A stretch of DNA of 64,000 bases, taken from the NCBI GenBank assembly GCA_946222675.1, contig CAMIMA010000001.1, positions 310,001-374,000 on the forward strand. Reading direction: 5' to 3'. Shown in pieces: positions 7,678-17,234 of the stretch (position 1 is its first letter; every line of letters begins with the position of its first letter). This DNA comes from an uncultured Candidatus Saccharibacteria bacterium (GTDB lineage: Bacteria; Patescibacteriota; Saccharimonadia; Saccharimonadales; Saccharimonadaceae). The translations under genes and the position numbers were made by a program. The notes under the pieces are model-generated. The model was not told where the DNA came from. It was given only the letters and a program-made list of their open reading frames with translations, and did no database searches.

Positions 7678-9549
7678 ATGGGTACGATAATTGGAATTGA
7701 TCTTGGTACAACTAACAGCGCAGTAGCGTATTTGCTAGCTGGTAAACCAGAAATTATTGCTAATAAAGAAGGTAATCGCACTACTCCATCGGTGGTAGCG
7801 ATTAATAAGAAAGGTGAACGCCTAGTTGGTCAGGTGGCGCAGCGTCAGCGTGTAGTAAATGCCGAGAATACTATTTACGCTATTAAACGTTTGATGGGTC
7901 GTCGCTTTACTGATAAGGAAGTCCAGAAGGACTTGGGTGTAATGCCATACAAGATTGTTAACAACAAGGGCAATGCTGCGGTTGAAATTAATGGCAAGGT
8001 GTATAGCCCAGAGGAAATTAGCGCAATGGTGCTAGCTAAAATCAAGGCTGATGCGGAAAGTTACTTGGGCCATCCAGTGACGGAAGCCGTTATTACGGTG
8101 CCAGCTTACTTTGATGATTCGCAGCGCCAAGCAACTAAGGATGCTGGTAAAATTGCTGGCCTTGAGGTGAAGCGTATTGTCAATGAACCAACTGCTGCTG
8201 CTTTGGCTTATGGTCTAGAGAAGAATGCTGATGAAAAGATTGTAGTGTTTGACCTTGGTGGCGGTACGTTCGATGTATCCATCTTGGAACTTGGTGACGG
8301 CGTGTTTGAAGTTAAGTCTACGAATGGTGATACTCATCTTGGTGGCGAGGACTTCGATAACCGGATTGTTCGTCACTTTATTGATGAATTTAAGAATGAA
8401 ACTGGCATTGACTTGTCATCCGACAAAGCTGCTATGCAACGCTTGAAGGACGAGGCTGAAAAGGCGAAGAAGGAACTTAGCACTACTACGGAATATGAGG
8501 TAAGTCTACCATTTATTACGGCTGACGCCTCAGGTCCAAAGCACTTTGAGACTACATTGACGCGTGCCAAACTTGAGGAATTGTGTGCTGATTTGCTTGA
8601 CCGCTTGGCAATTCCGTGCCGTAAGGCAATGGATGACGCTGGTGTTAAACCAAGTGAGCTTGGTCACGTTGTCTTGGTTGGTGGCATGACTCGTATGCCA
8701 GCGGTGATTGAGAAGGCCAAGGAAATCTTCGGCAAGGAACCAATGGCTGGTGTAAATCCAGATGAAGTTGTTGCTGATGGCGCTGCAATTCAGGGTGGCG
8801 TGCTTGCTGGTGACGTAAAGGATGTCTTGTTACTTGATGTTACCCCATTAAGTCTTGGTATTGAAACGATGGGCGGTGTGTCAACTAAGTTAATTGACCG
8901 CAACTCAACTATTCCGACTAGTAAGTCGCAGGTCTTTTCAACTGCATCCGATAATCAGCCTCAGGTAGAAATCAATGTTTTGCAAGGTGAACGTGAGTTT
9001 GCTGCGGATAATAAGTCGCTTGGTCGCTTTATTTTGGATGGTATTGCGCCAGCGCCACGTGGTATTCCACAGATTGAAGTTACCTTTAATATCGATGCCA
9101 ACGGCATTTTAAATGTTACCGCTAAGGATAAAGGTACCGGCAAGGAGCAGTCGATTACGATTCAAAACAGTGGTAATCTATCGAAGGAAGATATTGCTAA
9201 AGCACAGGCTGAAGCTGAAGCACACGCCTCAGAAGATAAGGAAAAGCGTGAAGCAATTGATGCTCGTAATCAGCTAGAGAATACGATTTATCAGGCAAAG
9301 AAGATGCCAGATGAGTTTAAGGACAAAATTTCTGAAGATGACAAGAAGGCAGTTGAAGCTGCTGTTAAAGAAGCTGAAGGCCATCTCAAGTCAGAAGATA
9401 AGAGTGAACTAGAGTCAGCTCAGAAGACTTTGTCGGAAGCGATTCAGAAGGTTGGTGCTAAGCTGTATCAGCAAGCTGCACAAGAGGCAAGTAAGAATAA
9501 TAAGAAAGACGATGGCCCAGTAGAAGGCGAAGTCGTCGATAAGAAATAG
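7678..9549 (+). CDS. dnaK: Chaperone protein DnaK (Hsp70)
   Basis: ATP-dependent chaperone, 623 residues, full length. The nucleotide-binding domain begins [15 protein letters not shown], with phosphate 2 motif [16 protein letters not shown] near residue 190 and [13 protein letters not shown] near 335. The substrate-binding domain starts after [15 protein letters not shown] near 390, followed by the helical lid and an acidic tail ending VEGEVVDKK in place of the classic EEVKDKK. AAAGGAG about 5 nt upstream supports the ATG. Controlled by the perfect CIRCE site at 7580; works with GrpE and DnaJ on either side. Confidence 0.99.
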   Translation: MGTIIGIDLGTTNSAVAYLLAGKPEIIANKEGNRTTPSVVAINKKGERLVGQVAQRQRVVNAENTIYAIKRLMGRRFTDKEVQKDLGVMPYKIVNNKGNAAVEINGKVYSPEEISAMVLAKIKADAESYLGHPVTEAVITVPAYFDDSQRQATKDAGKIAGLEVKRIVNEPTAAALAYGLEKNADEKIVVFDLGGGTFDVSILELGDGVFEVKSTNGDTHLGGEDFDNRIVRHFIDEFKNETGIDLSSDKAAMQRLKDEAEKAKKELSTTTEYEVSLPFITADASGPKHFETTLTRAKLEELCADLLDRLAIPCRKAMDDAGVKPSELGHVVLVGGMTRMPAVIEKAKEIFGKEPMAGVNPDEVVADGAAIQGGVLAGDVKDVLLLDVTPLSLGIETMGGVSTKLIDRNSTIPTSKSQVFSTASDNQPQVEINVLQGEREFAADNKSLGRFILDGIAPAPRGIPQIEVTFNIDANGILNVTAKDKGTGKEQSITIQNSGNLSKEDIAKAQAEAEAHASEDKEKREAIDARNQLENTIYQAKKMPDEFKDKISEDDKKAVEAAVKEAEGHLKSEDKSELESAQKTLSEAIQKVGAKLYQQAAQEASKNNKKDDGPVEGEVVDKK

Positions 9550-9561
9550 TTAAAACTGCAA

Positions 9562-9600
9562 TTAGCGCCCTAGCTGATTAGGGTGCTAATTGTATATAAT
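9562..9600 (+). promoter_or_regulatory. CIRCE-like inverted repeat and dnaJ promoter
   Basis: TTAGCGCCC, 10-nt spacer, GGGTGCTAA (9562-9589) is nearly a consensus CIRCE but with a spacer one base too long; TATAAT (9595-9600) follows immediately, 8 nt before dnaJ ATG. It could be a relaxed HrcA site, or a dnaK terminator hairpin lacking a U tract. Confidence 0.55.
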
Positions 9601-9608
9601 GGAGGCAT

Positions 9609-10697
9609 ATGGCTGAAAAACGAGATTATTATGATGTATTAGGCGTGAGCAAATCAGCCTCTGCTGATGAAATTAAAAAGGCGTTTCGTAAATTAGCAAT
9701 TAAATATCACCCAGACCGCAACCCTGGTGACAAGGAGGCGGAGGCGAAATTTAAGGAAGCAAACGAGGCCTATGAAGTATTGAAGGATGACGCCAAGCGC
9801 CAACGGTATGATCAGTTTGGTCATGCTGGCGTCAATGGCGGTGCTAGCGGCGGCAATCCATTCCAAGGATTTAGTGGGCAGAATGTTCATTTTGACTTTG
9901 GTGGGGGTGATTTTACTGACTTAAACGACCTGTTTGGTTCAATGTTTGGTGGAAGCGAACGGTCACGCCAGTCATATCGCGGTCGTGATGTTAGCGCGTC
10001 CATAACGTTGACATTCGAAGAAGCTGTGTTTGGCGCAGAAAAGAAGATAGAGCTAAACATTTTAGACGATTGTCCAGTTTGCCACGGTACGGCGGTGGCG
10101 CCAGGCTCGAAGTTGGTGCAATGTGAGTACTGTCACGGTTCAGGCCAAGAAGTGCGGACGATCAAGTCATTTATTGGCGTGATGCAGCAGGCAGTGCCAT
10201 GTAGTCATTGTGACGGTCGCGGCGAGCGTCCGGAACGACCGTGTTCGGCTTGCGCTGGTAAGGGCGTAATACGCCAGAAGAATAGTCTGGAAGTGAAGAT
10301 ACCAGCTGGCGTTGATGAAGGCTCGACAATTTGCGTACGTGGTCGCGGCGAGGCAGCGTTTAATGCGCCACATGGAGATTTGTACATTGATATTCATGTT
10401 AAACCACATAAGAAGTTTACGCGCGAAGGCGAGCTAATATTGAGCGAGGAATCGGTTTCGATGGCAGATGCTGCCTTGGGGTGCGAGATTGAGGTAGAAA
10501 CGATTGATGGTCTGCTGATGATGAAAGTGCCAGCTGGCACGCAGTCAGGTACTGATTTTAAGCTATCTGGTCATGGTGTGCCACATCGTGGCGGTAAGAC
10601 GCGCGGACCGCAGATTGTCACCATCAATGTTGTTACGCCAACACATTTATCGCGTAAGCAAAAAGAGTTGCTGCAAGAGTTGCGCGAAATCAGTTAA
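9609..10697 (+). CDS. dnaJ: Chaperone protein DnaJ (Hsp40)
   Basis: Co-chaperone that stimulates DnaK ATPase. Domains in order: J domain (5-70) with HPD at residues 34-36, Gly/Phe-rich linker (about 75-115), zinc-binding domain with four CxxCxGxG repeats ([32 protein letters not shown]; about 153-215) and the two C-terminal beta domains. Length 362 is normal. GGAGG lies only 3 nt before the ATG, and TATAAT 8 nt before, so a nearly leaderless message is possible. Completes the HrcA-regulated chaperone block. Confidence 0.98.
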   Translation: MAEKRDYYDVLGVSKSASADEIKKAFRKLAIKYHPDRNPGDKEAEAKFKEANEAYEVLKDDAKRQRYDQFGHAGVNGGASGGNPFQGFSGQNVHFDFGGGDFTDLNDLFGSMFGGSERSRQSYRGRDVSASITLTFEEAVFGAEKKIELNILDDCPVCHGTAVAPGSKLVQCEYCHGSGQEVRTIKSFIGVMQQAVPCSHCDGRGERPERPCSACAGKGVIRQKNSLEVKIPAGVDEGSTICVRGRGEAAFNAPHGDLYIDIHVKPHKKFTREGELILSEESVSMADAALGCEIEVETIDGLLMMKVPAGTQSGTDFKLSGHGVPHRGGKTRGPQIVTINVVTPTHLSRKQKELLQELREIS

Positions 10698-10736
10698 TTT
10701 GGTTTAGCGGCGCGTTTACTGTGCTATAATTGTGAT

Positions 10737-13700
10737 ATGAAATTTAAATCCGGTATGCGGCGCCGCGCGCATGAATACGAAAAGGCTCTAGTTGAGCAGT
10801 GGAAGCGCAACGACACATTTCATAAGTCCGTTGAGCTACGAGATCCGGCGAACTCATATGTATTTTATGATGGTCCACCATTTATTACAGGTGTGCCACA
10901 CCATGGTACGTTGCTGAGTTCGATTATTAAGGATGCCGTGCCGCGTTACTGGACAATGCAAGGTAAACGCGTGGAGCGTCGTTGGGGTTGGGACTGCCAT
11001 GGTCTGCCGGCGGAGAATTTTGTAGAAAAGCAGTTGGGTATTACTGACCGGCGGCAAATTATTGCCGATCCAAACCAAAAACCACCACTTGACCGTGATG
11101 GGAATACGTTGCCAACTATTACGCTAGAGAAGTATATTGAGACAGCACGTGATTCAATGATTGCCAATAGTGAAACTTGGGAAGGCGTGATTGACCGTGT
11201 TGGCCGTTGGGTAGATTTTAAGGGTGCATACCGCACTATGAACCATGACTATATGGAGAGCGTGTGGTGGGCATTTAAACAGCTTTATCAGGCTGGCAAG
11301 ATTTACGAGGGCGAAAAGGTATTGATGTATGATACGCGCTTTGCCACCCCAGTTTCTAAGGCTGAGGTGACGATGGATAACGACGCCTATCAAACGGTAA
11401 CCGACCCGAGTGCTTTTGTGCGATTTAAATTGCGTGCTGGCGAAGCTAGTAAGGCAGGATTGCCAGACGATACGGCGATTCTAGCATGGACTACTACGCC
11501 ATGGACCTTACCAGCCAACCTAATGCTGGCAGTTAACCCAGAGATGACTTATTGTTTAGTTAACTGTGGCAATGAGCATTTTGTAGTGGCGAAGTCTTGT
11601 CTAGAACAAACTTTCCAAGATGAAAAACATCAGCCAATTGCTTATACCGTGGCGCAGGAATTCACGGGCGATAAGCTAGTTGGTTTGAAATATCAGCCGC
11701 TTGACACTGGTTCGACTTGGCCAGATGACCCGAAGGTGCACCAGATTTATGCCGCTGACTTCGTTTCGTCTGATTCGGGTACTGGTATTGTGCATATTGC
11801 GCCGGCTTATGGTGAAGACGACTTTAAATTAGCACAGAGTCTGGGCATTAAAGCCTTCCATGTGATTGATGACAACGGTTATTATATGGATACCAATTAT
11901 AAAGGTCGGGAAGTCTGGTCGAACAATAAATTTGTGGCCAAAGATTTAGCTGAGAAGGGCGTAATTTGGCAGATTCGCTACATTCAGCACGAATACCCGT
12001 TTAACCCGCGTTCAAAGCAGCGTATTATGTATCGCGCGATACCGTCATGGTTCTTTGATGTACAAGGTTCAAAGCCGGTCTTGTTTGAGCAGAATGAAAA
12101 TATCAATTGGTTCCCTGTACACCTTAAGCACGGTCGTTTTATGAAGAATATTGAACAGGCGCCAGATTGGAATTTAAGTCGCGACCGCTTCTGGGCATCG
12201 GCTATGCCAGTTTGGAAGGGCGACCAAGGTACCGTGATTGTGGTTGGCTCATATGATGAGCTATACAAGCTTAGTGGTAAGCGTCTAAAGGATTATCACC
12301 GTCCGTGGATTGACCAGATAAAGATTTATGCTGATAAGTTGGATGCAAAAACGCGTCAGGCTTATGGAATGCATGATGGCGAAGTGTTTACTCGCATCGA
12401 CAAGGTGTTGGATTGCTGGTTTGAATCCGGTTCGATGCCATTTGCGCAGTTGCACTATCCATTTGAGAACAAAGACAAGTTTGAGTGTAATTATCCGGCC
12501 GATTTTATCGTTGAATATATTGGTCAGGTGCGTGCGTGGTTCTACTATGTTCACGTAGTCAACACTACATTGGCGGAAATTGGTGCGTTCGGCAAGGAGC
12601 GCCAGCAGAGTGACCATAAAAACGCTTACAAGAATGTCATTACCACCGGTGTTGTGGCTGGCAATGACGGTCGCAAGATGAGCAAGAGTCTTGGTAATTA
12701 TACCGACCCTAACGTATTGATGGACCAGTATAGTGCAGATTCATTGCGCTTCTTACTTCTAAGTTCACCGCTATTAAACGGCGAAGATTTTGCCTTGCTT
12801 GATAAGGATGTCTCGGACGTAGCGCGTAAGTTGGCTATGGTTTGGAATATGTACGACTTCTTTACGACTTACGCTTCAGTTGATGGCTGGGAGTATAACG
12901 GTGGCGCGGTGCCAGAAATTGATTTAGTTGCTTTGCAGAATCCACTTGACCGCTGGATTGTGTCGCGTGTGCATGAATTGAGCGCTCATATTGAGGAGTT
13001 TATGAATGGCTACAACATACCAGACGCGTTGAGCGCGGTGATGCCATTCCTTGACGATGCTTCAAACTGGTATGTGCGCCGTTCACGCCGTCGCTTCTGG
13101 AAGAGTGAGGACGATACTGATAAGAATCAGGCTTATCAAACAATTCATTATGTATTGGTACGGCTCAGCATGGTATTAGCACCATTTGTGCCATTCTTGG
13201 CAGATGAATTATATCAGAAGCTTACTGGCGGTGAATCTGTGCACTTGCTAGATTGGCCACACAACAACCCAGTAGATGACAAGGTGCTGGCAGATATGGC
13301 GCGCACGCGTAATCTAATTAATCAGTGCTTGGCGCTAAGAATGCGTAAAAATGATACAACAGGCGAAGTTCAGGTGAAGATTCGTCAGCCATTAGCCTTT
13401 GCTAGTTACTCAGGCAAGCGTTTGGATTTGTATTATGAGCAGATTATGCGCGATGAGCTGAATGTAAAGCGTATTAATTGGGTTGAGGATTTGCGCGATT
13501 ACACTAGCGATGCTTGCGCTGTGCCAGTTAAGATAGACGACCCAGATTCACGTCAGGCTTGGGTGGAAATTAGTAAGGAACTAACCCCAGAGCTGAAGCG
13601 CGAAGGACTAAGTCGCGAGGTGATTCGTGTTGTGCAAAAGGCGCGTAAGGACGCAGGTTTTAACGTGGACGATCGTATTACGCTTAATGTTACGACTAAA

Positions 13701-13862
13701 GATAGTGAGCTGGTGCAGGCTCTTACGGAGTGGCAGGCAGCGATTCAGAAGGAAACCTTGGCAACTAGCTGGAGCGAACAGCCAGTTGATGGCTATAGCA
13801 CCGACGCTAAAGCTAACGGTGTTGCTTTTAAGGTGAGTCTGGCTAAAGCGGCAAAGCACTAA
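10737..13862 (+). CDS. ileS: Isoleucyl-tRNA synthetase (long, eukaryote/archaeal-like type)
   Basis: Class I synthetase charging tRNA-Ile, 1041 residues. The HIGH-equivalent is HHGT (about 55-58) in GVPHHGTLLSSI; WGWDCHGLPAEN, the CP1 editing domain (TTTPWTLPANL near 255) and KMSKS as GRKMSKSLGN (about 646) are all present. The signature YVFYDGPPFITG and the overall length match the type 2 IleRS group, shared with eukaryotes and found in some bacteria, where it is associated with mupirocin insensitivity. TGC TATAAT (10725-10730) is 6 nt before the ATG, so there is no leader and no room for a T-box. Confidence 0.97.
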   Translation: MKFKSGMRRRAHEYEKALVEQWKRNDTFHKSVELRDPANSYVFYDGPPFITGVPHHGTLLSSIIKDAVPRYWTMQGKRVERRWGWDCHGLPAENFVEKQLGITDRRQIIADPNQKPPLDRDGNTLPTITLEKYIETARDSMIANSETWEGVIDRVGRWVDFKGAYRTMNHDYMESVWWAFKQLYQAGKIYEGEKVLMYDTRFATPVSKAEVTMDNDAYQTVTDPSAFVRFKLRAGEASKAGLPDDTAILAWTTTPWTLPANLMLAVNPEMTYCLVNCGNEHFVVAKSCLEQTFQDEKHQPIAYTVAQEFTGDKLVGLKYQPLDTGSTWPDDPKVHQIYAADFVSSDSGTGIVHIAPAYGEDDFKLAQSLGIKAFHVIDDNGYYMDTNYKGREVWSNNKFVAKDLAEKGVIWQIRYIQHEYPFNPRSKQRIMYRAIPSWFFDVQGSKPVLFEQNENINWFPVHLKHGRFMKNIEQAPDWNLSRDRFWASAMPVWKGDQGTVIVVGSYDELYKLSGKRLKDYHRPWIDQIKIYADKLDAKTRQAYGMHDGEVFTRIDKVLDCWFESGSMPFAQLHYPFENKDKFECNYPADFIVEYIGQVRAWFYYVHVVNTTLAEIGAFGKERQQSDHKNAYKNVITTGVVAGNDGRKMSKSLGNYTDPNVLMDQYSADSLRFLLLSSPLLNGEDFALLDKDVSDVARKLAMVWNMYDFFTTYASVDGWEYNGGAVPEIDLVALQNPLDRWIVSRVHELSAHIEEFMNGYNIPDALSAVMPFLDDASNWYVRRSRRRFWKSEDDTDKNQAYQTIHYVLVRLSMVLAPFVPFLADELYQKLTGGESVHLLDWPHNNPVDDKVLADMARTRNLINQCLALRMRKNDTTGEVQVKIRQPLAFASYSGKRLDLYYEQIMRDELNVKRINWVEDLRDYTSDACAVPVKIDDPDSRQAWVEISKELTPELKREGLSREVIRVVQKARKDAGFNVDDRITLNVTTKDSELVQALTEWQAAIQKETLATSWSEQPVDGYSTDAKANGVAFKVSLAKAAKH

Positions 13863-13866
13863 ATAT

Positions 13867-13895
13867 TTGCATAGATTTAAAATCTATGGTAATAT
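13867..13895 (+). promoter_or_regulatory. rpsO promoter with palindromic spacer
   Basis: TTGCAT (13867-13872), 17 nt, TAATAT (13890-13895), then 7 nt to the rpsO ATG. The spacer is largely an inverted repeat (ATAGATTT / AAATCTAT, 13871-13887), a possible operator. Confidence 0.55.
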
Positions 13896-13902
13896 GGGAC
13901 AT

Positions 13903-14169
13903 ATGATTACTAAAGAGGAAAAGCTAGCTGCTATTAAGTTGACTCAGTTGCACGATGGTGACACTGGTTCTTCAGCTTCACAGGTGGCAATTCTAACTAA
14001 GCGCATTAATGACTTGACTGAGCATATGAAAGCTAATAAGCATGATTTCATGACTCGTCGTGGCTTAATCCAATTAGTTGGTCGCCGCAAGAAGTTGTTG
14101 CGCGGTCTAGAGAAGAACGATTACGCTCTATATAAGAGTACAATCGAAGCTCTAGGGCTACGTAAATAA
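13903..14169 (+). CDS. rpsO: 30S ribosomal protein uS15
   Basis: An 88-residue uS15 that binds the central domain of 16S rRNA. Conserved segments: LHDGDTGSSASQVAILTKRI, LTEHMKANKHD, and RRGLIQLVGRRKKLL followed by Y...LGLRK. The ATG at 13903 matches the normal N-terminus (MITKEEKLAAI); the frame is open further up but would include its own promoter. As in many bacteria it is next to pnp, but here a strong terminator and a separate promoter lie between them. Confidence 0.97.
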   Translation: MITKEEKLAAIKLTQLHDGDTGSSASQVAILTKRINDLTEHMKANKHDFMTRRGLIQLVGRRKKLLRGLEKNDYALYKSTIEALGLRK

Positions 14170-14186
14170 TTATACAGACATAAAGC

Positions 14187-14215
14187 ACCCCGCTTCCGCG
14201 GGGTCTTTTGTTTTT
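14187..14215 (+). terminator. Intrinsic terminator after rpsO
   Basis: ACCCCGC-TTCC-GCGGGGT stem-loop followed by CTTTTGTTTTT. Confidence 0.93.
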
Positions 14216-14230
14216 GGAAGACGATTTATC

Positions 14231-14310
14231 TGTTATAATGGTAGTGTAATAAAGTGTCGGCAGTGAAAGCTGCTTAGTTAAATTAGCTGGCCAGCTTGCG
14301 CTACTGACAC
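14231..14310 (+). promoter_or_regulatory. pnp promoter and long leader hairpin
   Basis: Extended -10 TGT TATAAT at 14231-14239. The leader (14254-14310) folds as a long stem: GTGTCGGCAGTG pairs with CGCTACTGACAC (11 of 12 pairs including two G-U), and inside it AAGCTG pairs with CAGCTT. GAAAGGGA and the ATG follow directly. This resembles the RNase III-processed leader stem that mediates PNPase autoregulation in E. coli; the analogy is inference. Confidence 0.75.
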
Positions 14311-14323
14311 AGAAAGGGAAACT

Positions 14324-16447
14324 ATGACTAAAGTCATTCAAACAGGTAAAGAATTAATTAAGGTCTCGACTAACTGGCTTGGGCGAGAGCTAACGATGGA
14401 GGTAAACAAGGTTTGCTTCCGCACGCAAGCTTCAGTGCTGGTACGTTATGGCGACACCACGGTGCTTGGGCTAGCTCAAGTGGGTGAGGTAAATCAAGAT
14501 TTAGACTACTTCCCATTGTCAATCGACTATGAGGAAAAGTATTATGCGGCCGGTAAAATGAGCAGCTCACGCTTCATTAAGCGCGAAGGTAAACCATCGG
14601 ACGAGGCTGTGCTAGTAGGTCGTTTAATTGACCGCCCAATTCGACCACTATTTCCGAAGGGGTATAAAAATGAATGCCAAGTGGTATCGACTGTGTTGTC
14701 GATGGATCCAAATTTTCGTCCGGATGCTATTGCGATGTTGGCGGCTTCAACGGCTTTGATGCTGACCGGTGCCCCATTTGATGGTCCGGTGGCTGGTTTG
14801 CGTATTGGTCTTACGGAAGACGGTGAATTTAAGGCTTTTATGAGTCGCGATGAACTAGCTGCTGGCAAGCTCGATTTGTTTGTTGCTGGTGGTAAGCATG
14901 GCATTATGATGGTAGAGGCAGGTGCTAAGGAAGTGTCGGAAGACACTTTGGTGGATGCCTTTGCTTGGGCAGAGGAGAATATCCAGCCAGCCTTACAGCT
15001 TCAGGAAGAACTCAAGGCAAAAGTTGCACCAGCTGAGTTGCCGTATGAACTAGAGAAGCCAGATGAGGCTATCCAAGCTGAAGTTGACGCTTATTTAAGC
15101 GACAGGCTTGGTGATAATCTTCATATGCCATATCCACAGCGCAACGAGAAGGTAAAGGCAATTAAAGATGAATTTGAGGCGCATTTTGCAGCTGAACACA
15201 GTGAAGACGAGTGGGCCGAGCTGGCACCAGAATATCTTGAGGCGTTTAACACAGCGATTAAAAAAGATGTCCGGAAGTATATTATTGAACAAGGAGTGCG
15301 TCCAGATGGTCGTGCTTTAACGGAGATTCGTCCGCTAACTTCAGAGGTGGCTGTCTTGCCACGGGTGCATGGTTCATCACTATTTACACGTGGTTTGACT
15401 CAGGCGATGAATATTGTAACCTTAGCGCCACTGTCATTTGCTCAGTTGGTTGATACCATGGAGGTTACTGACGGTACGCGTCGTTACATTCATCATTACA
15501 ATGCGCCAGGCTATACGGTAGGTGAAATTAAGCGAATGGGCACGCCGGGCCGTCGGGAAATCGGCCACGGCTATCTTGCGGAGCGTGCATTATTGCCAGT
15601 CTTGCCGAGCGAAGAGGAATTTCCATACGCGATTCGTTCAGTAACGGAGATTATGTCGCAAAATGGTTCAACTTCGATGGCGGCAACTTGCTCATCTTGT
15701 TTGGCTTTGATGGATGCTGGTGTGCCTATTAAGCGACCAGTGTCAGGTGTTGCAATGGGTCTGATGACTGATGGTGATAAGCATTATATTTTGACCGATA
15801 TGGCTGACCAAGAGGATTTTGCGGGCGATATGGACTTCAAGTGTACTGGCACGAGTGAGGGTGTTACTGCCTTGCAGATGGATATTAAGGTGCATGGTCT
15901 CACGACTGAGATATTGCGTGAAGCTTTGATGCGCGCTAAATCAGCTCGTGCAGAAATTCTTGCTAATATGTTGGCTACTTTGCCAGCACCACGTGAGAGC
16001 TTGTCGCCGTACGCACCACGAATTGAGAAGCTGATGATTAATCCAGATAAAATCGGTGCAGTCATTGGCAAGGGTGGCGAAACAATTAATAAAATTACGA
16101 CTGAGACTGGTGTGGATGTCAACATTGCCGAGGACGGTTTGATTACGTTTGCGTCTAACGATAGCGAAGCTATGCAGCGCGCAATGGATTGGGTACGTAG
16201 TTTGACGGAAGAGCCAGAAGTTGGCCATGTGTATCGTGGTACGGTGGTAACAATTAAAGATTTTGGCGCTTTTGTGACTATTTTGCCAGGAATTGACGGC
16301 ATGCTGCATGTCAGTAAGATTGTTGACCGAAGAATTAAAGACCCGTCAGAAGTATTGAATGTAGGTGATAAGGTTAACGTTAAATTAGTGGCGATTGACG
16401 ACAAAGGTCGGCTTAGCCTCACAATGTTAGGAATACCACAGGAGTAA
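14324..16447 (+). CDS. pnp: Polyribonucleotide nucleotidyltransferase (PNPase)
   Basis: Phosphorolytic 3'-5' exoribonuclease of the RNA decay machinery, 707 residues. Two RNase PH-like domains (about 10-220 and 310-540; the second with the catalytic-site segments FTRGLTQAMNIVTLA and TSMAATCSSCLALMDAGVP) are separated by the all-alpha linker domain. A KH domain (about 565-625, IGKGGETINKI) and an S1 domain (about 630-705, FVTILPGIDGMLHVSKI) close the protein. GAAAGGGA precedes the ATG. The long leader hairpin and the presence of rnc at 61.6 kb suggest RNase III-dependent autoregulation. The SDR gene begins 4 nt after its stop. Confidence 0.98.
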   Translation: MTKVIQTGKELIKVSTNWLGRELTMEVNKVCFRTQASVLVRYGDTTVLGLAQVGEVNQDLDYFPLSIDYEEKYYAAGKMSSSRFIKREGKPSDEAVLVGRLIDRPIRPLFPKGYKNECQVVSTVLSMDPNFRPDAIAMLAASTALMLTGAPFDGPVAGLRIGLTEDGEFKAFMSRDELAAGKLDLFVAGGKHGIMMVEAGAKEVSEDTLVDAFAWAEENIQPALQLQEELKAKVAPAELPYELEKPDEAIQAEVDAYLSDRLGDNLHMPYPQRNEKVKAIKDEFEAHFAAEHSEDEWAELAPEYLEAFNTAIKKDVRKYIIEQGVRPDGRALTEIRPLTSEVAVLPRVHGSSLFTRGLTQAMNIVTLAPLSFAQLVDTMEVTDGTRRYIHHYNAPGYTVGEIKRMGTPGRREIGHGYLAERALLPVLPSEEEFPYAIRSVTEIMSQNGSTSMAATCSSCLALMDAGVPIKRPVSGVAMGLMTDGDKHYILTDMADQEDFAGDMDFKCTGTSEGVTALQMDIKVHGLTTEILREALMRAKSARAEILANMLATLPAPRESLSPYAPRIEKLMINPDKIGAVIGKGGETINKITTETGVDVNIAEDGLITFASNDSEAMQRAMDWVRSLTEEPEVGHVYRGTVVTIKDFGAFVTILPGIDGMLHVSKIVDRRIKDPSEVLNVGDKVNVKLVAIDDKGRLSLTMLGIPQE

Positions 16448-16451
16448 TTAG

Positions 16452-17234
16452 ATGGCTTGGGCAGTAATTACTGGCGGCAGTTCTGGTATGGGCTTGGAAT
16501 TTGCCCGCCAGCTTGCTGCTTCTGGGTGCGATTTATGCTTGGTTGCACGAGATAATGCTGGTTTGCAAACAGTTAGCAAAGAATTAAAGCAACAATATCA
16601 TATTAAAGTTAAGACTTTAGCGATGGATTTAGCGGATAAAAAATCCGCGGATGAGGTGTTTAAACAAATTATTGGCACTGCGGATTTAGCTTATATGGTA
16701 AATAATGTGGGCTTTGGCTTGCATGCGCCAGTTGATGATGCTTCAGATGCTACTATCGCAAAGCAATGCTGCGCAATGGATGTAATGGCAACTAACTTGA
16801 TGCGGTTTAGTTTGGCGGCGGTGCGTGTGATGAAACAGCAGGGCTATGGCCATATTATCAATGTGTCGTCAACCGCGGCGTGGACCTTGCAAGGTAATTA
16901 CTCAGCCATCAAGGGCTATGTGTTAACTTATACGCGTAGTTTGGCGTTGGCGCTAAAGGGTAGCGGCGTAACAGCTACGGCAGTTTGCCCAGCTTGGATG
17001 CACACTAATTTTCATGCTGCGTTAGGATTGCCTGAGCCGTCAATTCCGGAGTGGGTTTACGTGAAGCCGCCCGAAGTAGTCCGTGAAGCTATTAAAGCTG
17101 CTAAGCGTGGTAAGAGCTGGATTATCCCAACCCGTCGCTGGCGTTTGGCAATTTGGTTTTTGCAACATGGGCCAGTGGCGCTTCGTTATAGCGTAACACG
17201 TAAGTATATGAAGACGAAAAATTATCATGGTTGA
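16452..17234 (+). CDS. Short-chain dehydrogenase/reductase (SDR)
   Basis: A 260-residue NAD(P)-dependent oxidoreductase. The cofactor motif TGGSSGMG is at residues 7-14, NNVGFG in the middle, catalytic Ser in INVSST and the YSAIK Tyr/Lys pair at about 149-153. The C-terminal region with a hydrophobic stretch resembles DltE-type and 3-ketoacyl reductase-like SDRs acting on lipid-linked substrates. CAGGAG lies 8 nt before the ATG. It overlaps the acyltransferase gene by 8 nt, so a joint role in lipid metabolism is a reasonable inference; the substrate is not evident. Confidence 0.88.
   Translation: MAWAVITGGSSGMGLEFARQLAASGCDLCLVARDNAGLQTVSKELKQQYHIKVKTLAMDLADKKSADEVFKQIIGTADLAYMVNNVGFGLHAPVDDASDATIAKQCCAMDVMATNLMRFSLAAVRVMKQQGYGHIINVSSTAAWTLQGNYSAIKGYVLTYTRSLALALKGSGVTATAVCPAWMHTNFHAALGLPEPSIPEWVYVKPPEVVREAIKAAKRGKSWIIPTRRWRLAIWFLQHGPVALRYSVTRKYMKTKNYHG

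Noticed and set aside
10600..10737. T-box or other amino-acid leader before ileS (also considered for hisS and leuS)
   Set aside because: The -10 element lies 6 nt before each start codon, leaving no leader.
15784..16422. Long open frame on the minus strand inside pnp
   Set aside because: It is a shadow of pnp: no ribosome-binding site, no recognisable domain, and pnp is certain.
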